Source: Porcincola intestinalis
GTDB taxonomy: Bacteria; Bacillota; Clostridia; Lachnospirales; Lachnospiraceae
DNA length: 64,000 bases
Assembly (NCBI RefSeq): GCF_009696445.1
Contig: NZ_VULZ01000016.1
Location: 17,605 to 81,604, forward strand
Reading direction: 5' to 3'
The notes under the pieces were generated by a model, which saw only the letters and a list, made by a program, of their open reading frames with translations, searched no databases and was not told where the DNA came from. The position numbers were made by a program, and so were the translations under genes. Positions 29,297-37,381 of the stretch are shown here, one piece after another (position 1 is the stretch's first letter; each line of letters begins with the position of its first letter).

Positions 29297-30274
29297 TCAG
29301 TTCTGGTAATGGACCTGCTGGCCCTTGATCAGATCATAGGTGACGACCGTGTCGCCGTCCAGATTCTCGTGGTGCATGTCGACGGCACTGATCTGGCTGT
29401 TCTCATAGGTTGTGTAGTAGTAGATGCCGAGATCCAGGTTGCAGCAGCTTGAGTAGATTGTGATCTCATACTTGTCCTCGCCGAGCTTGCAGAGTCCGCG
29501 CTGCTGTTCAACGCTGCCGAGGATGTGGAAGAACTGACTGATACTTGCGGACTCAGAGTCGTCCGACAGGGAGTTCATCCGTGTGAAGGCGACCTTCACG
29601 AATCTCGAAGCGGAGGAAAGATCGCCCGGAAGACCCATGCCGCCCATGCCGCGGCTGTACGGATGAAGATCGAGCCCTTTTGCGAAGGCGCAGGGCAAGG
29701 CCGATTCTACAGACAGGTTCCGGTAATCTGCCAGGCGGTTCATCTGCATGTCAAAAGTCGGATTGTTTGTCATGACACCGACCGGATCGTCATAGACATG
29801 AAGGCCGGACGCTGTCTGCTCGACGACGATGACATCCTTGCCGTCAGCGACCATCCAGTGCAGCGGATTGGTGGGGAGCTTGTCGCTGAAGGGTTCATTC
29901 GTGATGTTGACGTGCGAGAGAAGGACCTTCGCCTCCTCTGTTGTGCTGCAGAGTGAGAGAACATAGGGGATCAGTTCAAATGAAGCGATGTTGTCCTTTC
30001 CTTCCTGTGGATCTTTGAAGTCGCAGTTGTCCGGGAAGTTCAGACCGGCCATTCCGAGCCCTTTTTCATTCATGGCATCGTAGTAGAGCGGGAAGCCGTC
30101 CACGACAAAGGCCATGCCGATGATCGCCGGGTGCTTCATGACAGATTTCACATTCCTGAACTGGAAGGGATAGTTGCGGGGTGTCACCGCGACCTGCTCA
30201 TGGTAGGAGTATTCCAGGTCCAGGTTCCGCCCAAAATAGTGACATCTTGTATTGTACGTTGCTGCAGTGCACAT
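29297..30274 (-). CDS. bsh: Conjugated bile salt hydrolase / choloylglycine hydrolase family
   Basis: An N-terminal-nucleophile hydrolase. I start at the ATG at 30272-30274 so that Cys2 (MCTAATYNTRC) becomes the N-terminal nucleophile after Met removal; AGAAGG lies eight bases upstream. An in-frame ATG at 30379 would bury the Cys and is rejected. The protein is 325 residues, as usual. Active-site residues all appear: Cys2, Arg16, Asp19, the Asn in GMAGLNFP (79), the Asn in MTNNPTFD and the Arg in LSSASRFVKVAF. It cleaves glycine or taurine from bile salts; the related penicillin V acylases are an alternative, but the GLPGDLSSASRF stretch favours BSH. It implies a vertebrate-gut lifestyle. Confidence 0.88.
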   Translation of the reverse strand: MCTAATYNTRCHYFGRNLDLEYSYHEQVAVTPRNYPFQFRNVKSVMKHPAIIGMAFVVDGFPLYYDAMNEKGLGMAGLNFPDNCDFKDPQEGKDNIASFELIPYVLSLCSTTEEAKVLLSHVNITNEPFSDKLPTNPLHWMVADGKDVIVVEQTASGLHVYDDPVGVMTNNPTFDMQMNRLADYRNLSVESALPCAFAKGLDLHPYSRGMGGMGLPGDLSSASRFVKVAFTRMNSLSDDSESASISQFFHILGSVEQQRGLCKLGEDKYEITIYSSCCNLDLGIYYYTTYENSQISAVDMHHENLDGDTVVTYDLIKGQQVHYQN

Positions 30275-30478
30275 ATCAGATACCTTCTTTCCGATCATCC
30301 GAAAGGGGTGATCTATGACAAATGATGAAAACATACCTGCAGTATATATCATTTTGAAAGGATGCTCAAACAAGTTCACAGAAAGAACACATACAGAAAC
30401 ACGGTATCGAAGATCAGGGCCATTGCAGCAGAGACAGAACAGAGTTTGCAGGATGGAAGCTTACCTCTTACAGTATGT

Positions 30479-33400
30479 TCAGACATGGTACCTGTCGCGA
30501 ATCTTCTTTTTAGCCTCGTTTACGCGGTCCTTCAGCTCACCGGCGGACATCCGCCGCGCACCTGCACTGAAGATGATCATCTGGACGATTCCGTCTCCGG
30601 TGGCAACTGTCACGTTCCCCTTCTTTGCGAGAGAATGTGTCAGTTCCATGATGTAGGAATCTGCGGTTTCTGCCTCCTTTGTGTAGATGATGTCGACATT
30701 GCCCTGATGGAGGATGTGCCGCTTGCCGCCGTGAACCTTGTAGGCGTCAAATACAATGATCAGCCTGCCGCTCTGCGTGCCTTGGAAATCAGACAGGATT
30801 TCTGTCAGCTTGCCCGCTGCGGAATCGAGGTTGACTGCTGCCAGCTCGCGAAGCTCCGGCCAGTTGAAGATGATGTTGTAGCCATCCACCAGGAGATAAT
30901 CCTCACGGGCAGAATTGGCAGATCCTGGGGGCACGGATCCAGTGCTCCGGTTCTGTGAAGCGTACGGGCGATCCGGGCCATCGGAACTGTCCTTGCTGCT
31001 GCTGGCAGGCAGCCCGGCGCTGCGCTCAAGAGAGCCGTCACGGCTCCAGAGCCCCGTTGAATCATCCGGAAAGTCATTGGCAGGGTCGTGAAGCGGTGTG
31101 TTCCAGGAGGAACCCTTGTATGTCTGCTCGAAGATCCGGCGCAGCTCCTCCTCCCCGGCGCTGATGTCATGCTGCTGCTGTTGCCAGGACTTCTTTTCTG
31201 CTGTCTGCGCCTTGCGCCACTGGGATGAAAAGGTCTGCCTGCCATCTTCCTGTCTGCCGTCCATCGGAAGCCTGCCGTCTGGGGCCTGCTGCGTATCCGG
31301 GTGCCAGCCGGTGTCGACATGCATGTAGCTTCGCACCTCATTCCACGGAATGGTCACGCCAGCGCCATGCGAGCAGAAGACCGAATCAGCCGGCTGCTCC
31401 AGGTCGGAAGCGGGATCATATGCAGTCTTGAGAATGACATCCCCTGGATTTCTGCAGGGCTCGTACCCTGACAGAGAGAAAGAAATCTGACCGGTTCCGT
31501 GTGTGTAGGCACGTACTTCGGAAGCGTAATCACCCGTTTCGACAGCCGGGACAAAGCCGGTCACCTGTGCCCGCACGCCATCCCCGCCGATCGGGTCCAG
31601 ACGACCATCCATCCGCTGGATGTCGCTCATCAGCCGTCCGATAGCATCCTGCGGAATCTCTGCCTCAAATCTGTACCATGGCTCGAGGAAGATACTCTCA
31701 GCCGACATCAGACCCTGCCGGAGTGCGCGGATGGAAGCCTGGCGGAAATCGCCGCCCTCAGTGTGCTTCTCGGATGCCCGGCCTCCAATCAGTGTGATGT
31801 GCAGATCGGTGATCTCCGATCCGGTCAGGACGCCCCGGAAATGGACACTCGTGAGGGCGGACAGCACAAGCCGCTGCCAGTTCAGCGGGAGAGCATCGGT
31901 GCTCAGGTTCGTATCGAAGGTGATGCCGCTTCCACGCTCCGCCGGCTCCAACAGCAAATGCACTTCCGCGTAGTGCCTGAGGGGCTCATAGTGGCCGACA
32001 CCCTCGACCGGGGCAGCAATCGTTTCGCGGTAGACGACGGAAGGCGACCCGAAGGAGATGGACATACCGAAGCGTTTTTCACAGAGATTCCGGATGATCT
32101 CCGTCTCAACCTCGCCCATGATCTCAGCGGATATCTGTTTTGTGCGCGGATCATATTCGATTCCAAGCATCGGTTCTTCTTCCTGAAGAAGTTTCAGGTT
32201 ATGCAGGGCCGTCACCGGGTCCGTGTCATCAGTGAGGAGGATGGCGCTTCGAAAGACCGGCAGGATCAGCTGCTCCGATACGGAGCGGCGCTGCAGGGAT
32301 TCAGACAGCATCACAGCAGTCTCCGGAACTTTCGGAAGACTGTCTGACCGTCCGGCTGCTGTACAGGCTTCCGTGGAGCTGTCTGGCTGTCTGGCTGCCG
32401 CACCGGTTTTCGGGGAGCTGTCTGGCTGTCTGGCTTTTGCGTGATCTCCCGTGGAGCCGACCGGCTGTCCGGTTCTTGCGCCGTCTCTCAGAATCTGACC
32501 GGCGGATACAGTGTCGAGCCCTGTGGCGCAGACGATCTGTCCTGCTGGAGCCTCACGCAGGACGCTGAAACTGTCCCCGGAATACTGGCGCAGCTGGTCA
32601 ACCTTGAGTGTGGAGGGAGCTGAAGCACCAAAGCCGGACGGTTCGTCCGGAGAACGCTGTGTCCCGGAAACGGTGACTTCCATCTTCGCGTGCAGCGTGC
32701 CGCCGAGCACCCGCATCCAGGCCAGTCTGGTTCCGGCTGCGTCTCTTGATATCTTGAAGACCTTCGCCGAGAAGGTACCTGGAAGCGTCGGTTCTGCGGT
32801 ATAGCGGGAAAGCCCTCTCAGAAGGGTGTCCACACCGGTATTTTTCAGCGCGGAACCGAAATAGACGGGAAACAGTTTCCGGGAGGCGATGAGCGCAGCA
32901 ATTTCGCAGGTGGAGGGGACCTGCCCCAGCTCCAGATACTGCTCCAGCAACCTGTCGTCGCAGACAGCCAGCGCCTCTGCTGTCTCAGCATCGAAGTGCT
33001 CAGGATCTGTATCCGGAAGCGGAATGCAGGCTGTATCCAGCGAGCCGGACAGCTCCTTCAGGACAGGATCCGGCTCCATCCCTGGCTGATCCATCTTGTT
33101 GACGAAGAGAAAAACCGGAATATGGTAATGCGCAAGAAGCCTCCAGAGCGTGCGTACCTGGCCGGTCACGCCATCCGGGGCACTGATGACCAGAACCGCG
33201 TAGTCCAGGACAGAAAGCGTGCGCTCCATTTCCGGAGAAAAATCTGCGTGCCCCGGCGTATCGAGCAGCGTGATGTCCAGACCTCCGAAGTCCGGAAGGG
33301 AGAGCTGTGCCTGCTTCGAGAAAATGGTGATGCCGCGCTGTCTCTCCATGCTGTCGGTGTCGAGATAAGCATCACCATGGTCGACACGCCCCTGCCTGCG

Positions 33401-33514
33401 TATGGCGCCGGACAGATAGAGCAGACTCTCTGAAAGCGTCGTCTTTCCGGCATCAACATGGGCAAGAATGCCAAGGACGATGTGGCGGCGGTTGGAAGTG
33501 ATTTCGTGACTCAT
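30479..33514 (-). CDS. EF-G/Tet(M)-like translational GTPase fused to a YacP/Rae1-type NYN ribonuclease domain
   Basis: A 1011-residue fusion. Residues 1 to about 700 form an EF-G-like factor of the Tet(M)/ribosome-protection branch: G1 AHVDAGKTT (18-26), G3 DTPGHADF (85-92), G4 NKMD (139-142), then domains II-V, including VGHYEPLRHYAEVHL and GYEPCRNPGDV near the end. Residues 346-396 hold degenerate tandem repeats inside this part. A polar, probably disordered linker (about 700-870) follows. Residues 872-1011 form an NYN/PIN-like domain (LLVDGYNIIFNW, VFDAYK, ETADSYIME, ATGDGIVQ) with four conserved acidic positions, as in B. subtilis Rae1 (YacP), which cuts mRNA in the ribosomal A site. The likely role is ribosome-directed mRNA cleavage or rescue; tetracycline resistance is possible but not shown. 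Confidence 0.85.
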   Translation of the reverse strand: MSHEITSNRRHIVLGILAHVDAGKTTLSESLLYLSGAIRRQGRVDHGDAYLDTDSMERQRGITIFSKQAQLSLPDFGGLDITLLDTPGHADFSPEMERTLSVLDYAVLVISAPDGVTGQVRTLWRLLAHYHIPVFLFVNKMDQPGMEPDPVLKELSGSLDTACIPLPDTDPEHFDAETAEALAVCDDRLLEQYLELGQVPSTCEIAALIASRKLFPVYFGSALKNTGVDTLLRGLSRYTAEPTLPGTFSAKVFKISRDAAGTRLAWMRVLGGTLHAKMEVTVSGTQRSPDEPSGFGASAPSTLKVDQLRQYSGDSFSVLREAPAGQIVCATGLDTVSAGQILRDGARTGQPVGSTGDHAKARQPDSSPKTGAAARQPDSSTEACTAAGRSDSLPKVPETAVMLSESLQRRSVSEQLILPVFRSAILLTDDTDPVTALHNLKLLQEEEPMLGIEYDPRTKQISAEIMGEVETEIIRNLCEKRFGMSISFGSPSVVYRETIAAPVEGVGHYEPLRHYAEVHLLLEPAERGSGITFDTNLSTDALPLNWQRLVLSALTSVHFRGVLTGSEITDLHITLIGGRASEKHTEGGDFRQASIRALRQGLMSAESIFLEPWYRFEAEIPQDAIGRLMSDIQRMDGRLDPIGGDGVRAQVTGFVPAVETGDYASEVRAYTHGTGQISFSLSGYEPCRNPGDVILKTAYDPASDLEQPADSVFCSHGAGVTIPWNEVRSYMHVDTGWHPDTQQAPDGRLPMDGRQEDGRQTFSSQWRKAQTAEKKSWQQQQHDISAGEEELRRIFEQTYKGSSWNTPLHDPANDFPDDSTGLWSRDGSLERSAGLPASSSKDSSDGPDRPYASQNRSTGSVPPGSANSAREDYLLVDGYNIIFNWPELRELAAVNLDSAAGKLTEILSDFQGTQSGRLIIVFDAYKVHGGKRHILHQGNVDIIYTKEAETADSYIMELTHSLAKKGNVTVATGDGIVQMIIFSAGARRMSAGELKDRVNEAKKKIRDRYHV
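32327..32479 (-). repeat. Degenerate tandem repeat inside the GTPase gene
   Basis: Four units of 13-15 codons: ARTGQPVGSTGDHAK, ARQPDSSPKTGAA, ARQPDSSTEACTA and AGRSDSLPKVPETA. At DNA level the repeated core on the plus strand is GGAGCTGTCTGGCTGTCTGGC. The units lie within domain II/III of an otherwise conserved factor, so they form an inserted flexible loop. Confidence 0.7.
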
Positions 33515-33567
33515 ACAGAAACCTCATCATTTATTATCAATTATTAGAGTACAGGAACAGGCAGCAA

Positions 33568-34458
33568 TCAGCCGCGAGGGATTTCATGTTGGGAGACGGA
33601 GGGGCTTGTCCGGATAAACCTTCGGAACCTGGCTGCCGCATAGGGCAGCGTGGACTCATCGCGGTAAGCAAGACAGGTGCGCCTCAGAACAGGTTCCTTC
33701 AGTGGCCGGACAGCGACAGCCTTGTCGAAACCGCGGATGACGTTGTGGAACAGCAGCGCGACGCCAAGCTGGCTGCGCACCATCGACAGGATGGAGTAGT
33801 CGTCATAGACTCGGTAGGCGATCTGCGGGCTCAGACCTTCGTCATGGAAGGCGGTCAGGATGGTGCTGTAGCGGCCTTCATCAAGCAGAATGAAAGGTTC
33901 CTGTTCCAGATCGCGGAGCGATAACACTTCCCTTGCGGCGAGCGGATGCTGAGGCGGGAGCACTGCCAGCATTCGGTCTTCATAGAGATAGTCGTGCGGC
34001 AGTTTTCCGGCCATCACCTCTGCCATAAAACCGAGGTCGATCTGTCCGGATTCCAGCCAGTCATGGATCTCGTCATAGTCTCCCTGGTGGAGCTCAAAGG
34101 ATACGCCGGGATAGGCATTCCGAAAGGTCTGCATGAGCGGCGGCAGAAAGTCGCGGCTCACGCTGGTGAAGGTTCCGATCCGGATCACCTGGCCGCTCAG
34201 CCCCTGCATCTCTTTGCTTTTGCGGGTGAGCGCCTGCTCAGCCGCGTAGATGGCGGTGATATACGGTGCGTATGCCTTGCCGTCCTCCGTCCATGTGATG
34301 TTATGGCGGCGACGGTCAATCAGGCTGGTGGAAAGTTCTTCCTCCACCGATTTGACTGAAGCGCTGATGGAACTCTGCGCGTAGCCGAAGTGCTCCGCCA
34401 CCTTTGTGAAGCTGCCCTCCGCGATGACCTCGCAGAGAATGCCATATTTCGACAGCAT
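33568..34458 (-). CDS. LysR-family transcriptional regulator
   Basis: A 296-residue LysR-type regulator. I start at the ATG at 34456-34458 (MLSKYGILCEVIAEGSF) because AGGAGTG precedes it and it opens on the HTH; an in-frame start at 34521 adds unmatched residues. The HTH covers about residues 3-60 (SFTKVAEHFGYAQSSISASVKSVEEEL). The effector-binding domain follows (VIRIGTFTSVSRDFLPPL). It is divergent from azlC with about 150 bp between, the standard arrangement for a LysR regulator of its neighbour, so branched-chain amino acid export is the probable target. The effector is unknown. Confidence 0.85.
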   Translation of the reverse strand: MLSKYGILCEVIAEGSFTKVAEHFGYAQSSISASVKSVEEELSTSLIDRRRHNITWTEDGKAYAPYITAIYAAEQALTRKSKEMQGLSGQVIRIGTFTSVSRDFLPPLMQTFRNAYPGVSFELHQGDYDEIHDWLESGQIDLGFMAEVMAGKLPHDYLYEDRMLAVLPPQHPLAAREVLSLRDLEQEPFILLDEGRYSTILTAFHDEGLSPQIAYRVYDDYSILSMVRSQLGVALLFHNVIRGFDKAVAVRPLKEPVLRRTCLAYRDESTLPYAAARFRRFIRTSPSVSQHEIPRG

Positions 34459-34609
34459 GTTCTCACTCCTGTTCTGACGATATAGTATCGAAATAAACGA
34501 TATATCTATTATAATCATCAATTTTTCAAATCACAATTCCTGTACTACAATTTCAGCTGAAGATGGAAAGTAGGGGACCGGATCGAAGAAGCACCGGGAC
34601 GGAGTTTCA

Positions 34610-35503
34610 ATGGAGTCTGAATGGACAAACGTCCATCGAATCATGGATGTGCGGGATGGCAGAAAAAGGATGGGAGCGTACATGGGAAGGAAACAAGAGA
34701 ATTTAAAGCGGGATGGATGGCGCAGGGAGTTTTCGGAAGGCGTGCGCGATGCCGTCCCGATTGCGCTGGGATATTTCGCTGTTTCATTTTCGCTTGGGAT
34801 TGCCGCTCACCTGATCGGCATGACACCGGTTCAGGGGTTCTTCCTCAGCTTTCTGAACAATGCGTCTGCCGGAGAATATGCAGGAATCTCTGCGATTGCT
34901 GAAGGGACATCGCTTGCGGCGCTGGCAGTTCTGATTCTCATCACGAATGCGCGCTATCTGCTGATGAGCTGCGCGCTCAGTCAGAAGCTGAGTCCTGATG
35001 TCGGCATTCTGCAGCGGCTGATTCTGGCGTGGGGCGTCACGGATGAGCTCTTCGGACTGGGTGTCTCCCGTAAGGGATATGTACAGCCCTCATATTTGTA
35101 TGGCGCAGATGTCACTGCCCTCAGCTGCTGGGCGGCTGGCACTGTGGGAGGCGTTATTGCCGGAAATGTTTTTCCGCCGGCTGTTGTCTCTGCTCTAAGC
35201 GCCTCGATCTTCGGCATGTTCCTGGCTGTGATTCTGCCGCGCGGGCGAAAGGACAGGGCGACGCTGATGGTGATTCTGAGCGGGTTTGGGCTGAGCGGTC
35301 TTTTTGCCGCAGCGCCTGCCCTGAATCAGATATCCGGAAATATGCGCGTCATTCTGATGACACTTGTGATCTCCGCAGCCGCGGCTGTCATAAGACCGGT
35401 TCAGGAGGAGACAGCAGAAGCAGAGATCGAGCAGGTGAAGTCCGAACAGAAGAAGCCAGTACGGGAACCGCTAACAGCCAGAAAGACTGCGGGAGCGGCA
35501 TAA
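34610..35503 (+). CDS. azlC: AzlC-family branched-chain amino acid exporter, large subunit
   Basis: A 297-residue polytopic membrane protein. The AzlC signature is IALGYFAVSFSLGIAA, then FLNNASAGEYAGISAIAEG and TNARYLLMSCALSQKL, followed by about four more hydrophobic segments and a charged C-terminal tail. With AzlD it exports branched-chain amino acids or analogues. GGACGGAG supports the ATG at 34610; a start at 34682 (MGRKQENLKRDG) also has a GGGAG and would fit the family length better. Confidence 0.87.
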   Translation: MESEWTNVHRIMDVRDGRKRMGAYMGRKQENLKRDGWRREFSEGVRDAVPIALGYFAVSFSLGIAAHLIGMTPVQGFFLSFLNNASAGEYAGISAIAEGTSLAALAVLILITNARYLLMSCALSQKLSPDVGILQRLILAWGVTDELFGLGVSRKGYVQPSYLYGADVTALSCWAAGTVGGVIAGNVFPPAVVSALSASIFGMFLAVILPRGRKDRATLMVILSGFGLSGLFAAAPALNQISGNMRVILMTLVISAAAAVIRPVQEETAEAEIEQVKSEQKKPVREPLTARKTAGAA

Positions 35504-35596
35504 GCAGGCAACCGTCGTGTCGGCTGCTGCTGCCTGTGCGTTGATAGCGGGAGCAGTTGAAGCAGGCTTTGTATAAGCAGATATGTGAGGCAGAAT

Positions 35597-35911
35597 ATGA
35601 AAGCAAATTCAATCAGGATCTGGGAATGCATCTTTGTACTGGCGGCAGTGAGCTATGCGCTCCGGGTACTGCCGCTGACACTGATTCGGAAACCGATTCA
35701 AAACCGGTTTGTGCGCTCATTTCTATACTATATTCCGTATGCAACCCTGTCGGTCATGACAGTGCCGGCGATATTCTCCGTTACATCGAACCCACTCGCC
35801 GGAATTGCCGCACTCATTCTTGCCGGACTGACTGCGTGGTTTTCCTCGAATCTTTTTCTGTCGGCAGCCGTCGCTTCCATCGCTGTCCTGATCGTACAGA
35901 TGCTGGTGTAA
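35597..35911 (+). CDS. azlD: AzlD-family branched-chain amino acid exporter, small subunit
   Basis: A 104-residue protein with about four membrane segments and the AzlD pattern LRVLPLTLIRKP, YYIPYATLSVMTVPAIF and WFSSNLFLSAAVAS. I choose the ATG at 35597, six bases after TGAGG, over an in-frame GTG at 35585. It pairs with AzlC to form the exporter. The 93-bp gap after azlC shows no terminator. Confidence 0.87.
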   Translation: MKANSIRIWECIFVLAAVSYALRVLPLTLIRKPIQNRFVRSFLYYIPYATLSVMTVPAIFSVTSNPLAGIAALILAGLTAWFSSNLFLSAAVASIAVLIVQMLV

Positions 35912-35936
35912 GGCTTTTCAATATGAAGTGTTTCGT

Positions 35937-36545
35937 TCATAATACTTTACTCACAATTTTCTGAAGCTCCGGGACCACTTCCGCGTAGAACCAGGGATTG
36001 TTTTTCTGCCAGCGGACGTTCAGAGGACTCGGATGCACAATCGGAAAGAAGTCCGGCAGATATTCTGCATAGTTCCGCACAGTCTCTGTCAGGTTCCGCT
36101 TCGCACACTTTCCCAGATAATACCGGATGGAATAGCTTCCGATCAGAATGGTGACCTGTATGTCTGGCATCAGCCGGAGCAGCTTTTCGTGATACTCCTG
36201 TGCCATGAAAGCTCTGGGCGGCAGATCACCTGTTTTTCCCTTTCCCGGATAGTAAAAATCCATGGGCATGATCGCAATCTGATCTGAGTAGAAGGTCTCC
36301 GGATCGATGCCCATCCATTGCATCAGTGTGTTTCCCGACTGGTCGTGAAATGGAATGAGGCTCTGTTCCACCTTTTTCCCGGGCGCCTGCCCGATGAGAA
36401 GAATCCTTGCCTTCTCATGAATCTGGAAGATTGGAGGGATGCCTCGTTCTGTGTAAGAGCGGTTTCGCTCATCAGCCATGATCTGGCTTGTGATTTCATC
36501 AAGGTTCATGTCTTTATTCTGTCTATGCTGTTTGATTGTTGTCAT
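35937..36545 (-). CDS. Uracil-DNA glycosylase superfamily protein
   Basis: A 202-residue protein. The N-terminal UDG-superfamily motif is ILLIGQAPGKKVEQS, and the C-terminal motif IVHPSPLNVRWQKNNPWF contains the DNA-intercalating HPSP loop. PFHDQSGNTLMQWMG is also typical of this branch. Members are annotated as uracil-DNA glycosylases, but the canonical family 1 Asp is not present in GQDPYH form, so activity on uracil is not certain. Start codon choice is unclear because neither the ATG at 36545 nor that at 36509 has a good ribosome site. It converges with azlD. Confidence 0.75.
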   Translation of the reverse strand: MTTIKQHRQNKDMNLDEITSQIMADERNRSYTERGIPPIFQIHEKARILLIGQAPGKKVEQSLIPFHDQSGNTLMQWMGIDPETFYSDQIAIMPMDFYYPGKGKTGDLPPRAFMAQEYHEKLLRLMPDIQVTILIGSYSIRYYLGKCAKRNLTETVRNYAEYLPDFFPIVHPSPLNVRWQKNNPWFYAEVVPELQKIVSKVL

Positions 36546-36559
36546 GAGAATATCAAAAC

Positions 36560-36599
36560 AGAGCCGGGGCCTTCTGTCAATACAGATGGCTCCGGCTCT
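36560..36599. terminator. Bidirectional terminator between the ECF S-component and UDG genes
   Basis: AGAGCCGGGGCC (36560-36571) pairs with GGCTCCGGCTCT (36588-36599) with one G-T step. CTTTGTTTTTT follows on the plus strand and TGTTTTGATATT on the minus strand. It mainly ends minus-strand transcripts from the S-component gene. Confidence 0.8.
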
Positions 36600-36638
36600 T
36601 TGTTTTTTGAAGAATGAAATTCTGCTCTCAGCCTGGGA

Positions 36639-37202
36639 TCAGTCTTCTTTCTTCAGGCTGGAAGACTTTCCGGCAATCTTTGAGTAGGTCGCCAGAAGCA
36701 GCGTCCCGAGAACACCGATGATGATGATGTTCCCAAGGAATGCAAATGCACCCTGCAGGAATACCTTTGTCGCCGGTTCAGCATACACGGCGATGTCGAG
36801 CACCGGTGCGACAATGATCCATGCAACGGCATTGGCAATCACCTGCACGATATTGAACAGAACCATCTTTCCCTTTGTGAAGCCGCCATCGCTTACAGCG
36901 AACTTTCTGGCAAATGCGCCGATTGCGATTCCGACAACAGCCTCCGGGAATACCCAGCTCCACCAGACCGATCCGTAGTAGAGCGCGTCACCCAGTGCAT
37001 GTCCCAGCAGGCCGATAACGGCGCCTGTCGCCGGTCCGAAGATCGCGGACAGGAATGCAAGAACCGCCATTCTTGGCTGCAGGGAAGTGTTCGGAATTCC
37101 GATCGGAATCTACACCTCCGTCAGAACCACGAACAAAGCCGTTCCAATGCCGCAGGCGACCACATTTTTGATGCTGATCTTATTTTTCTTTTTGTCTGCC
37201 AT
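36639..37202 (-). pseudogene. ECF transporter S component (UPF0397 family), interrupted by an in-frame TAG
   Basis: The minus strand from the ATG at 37200-37202 reads MADKKKNKISIKNVVACGIG, then TALFVVLTEV, a TAG stop (37110-37112), then IPIGIPNTSLQPRMAVLAFL and on in the same frame to 36639. Both sides match UPF0397, a family of about 180-190 residues, and GGAGGAGGAG precedes the start, so the full-length gene would be 187 codons with one amber at codon 31. One base change from CAG or GAG would explain it. The downstream part alone (143 residues from 37070) lacks the first membrane segment. It is divergent from the ATPase and T-component genes of the same transporter. Options: recent loss of function, sequencing error, or suppression. 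Confidence 0.85.
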
Positions 37203-37381
37203 ACTCATCTCCTCCTCCCAGTATCTGTGATGAAACTGAAACAAAACTGACAGCTTGTACTATACCATTAACCTGATACATCTTCAAACACGAATACTCA
37301 GTATCTGGTATAATCCAGATTGCGGCAGCGATTTTGCCGGATGCTTGAGGATTGAAACAGGAGAAAGCAGGAATAACATCA

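Noticed and set aside
30479..33514. Straight annotation as a tetracycline resistance gene
   Set aside because: The protein has an inserted repeat, a long linker and a nuclease domain absent from Tet(M), and there is no sign of a mobile element. Resistance is not the simplest reading.
37110..37112. TAG read as pyrrolysine or a general sense codon
   Set aside because: TAG ends the PIG-L gene at 49373-49375 at the expected family length, so it works as a stop here. No pyl gene is in the window. Site-specific suppression cannot be excluded.
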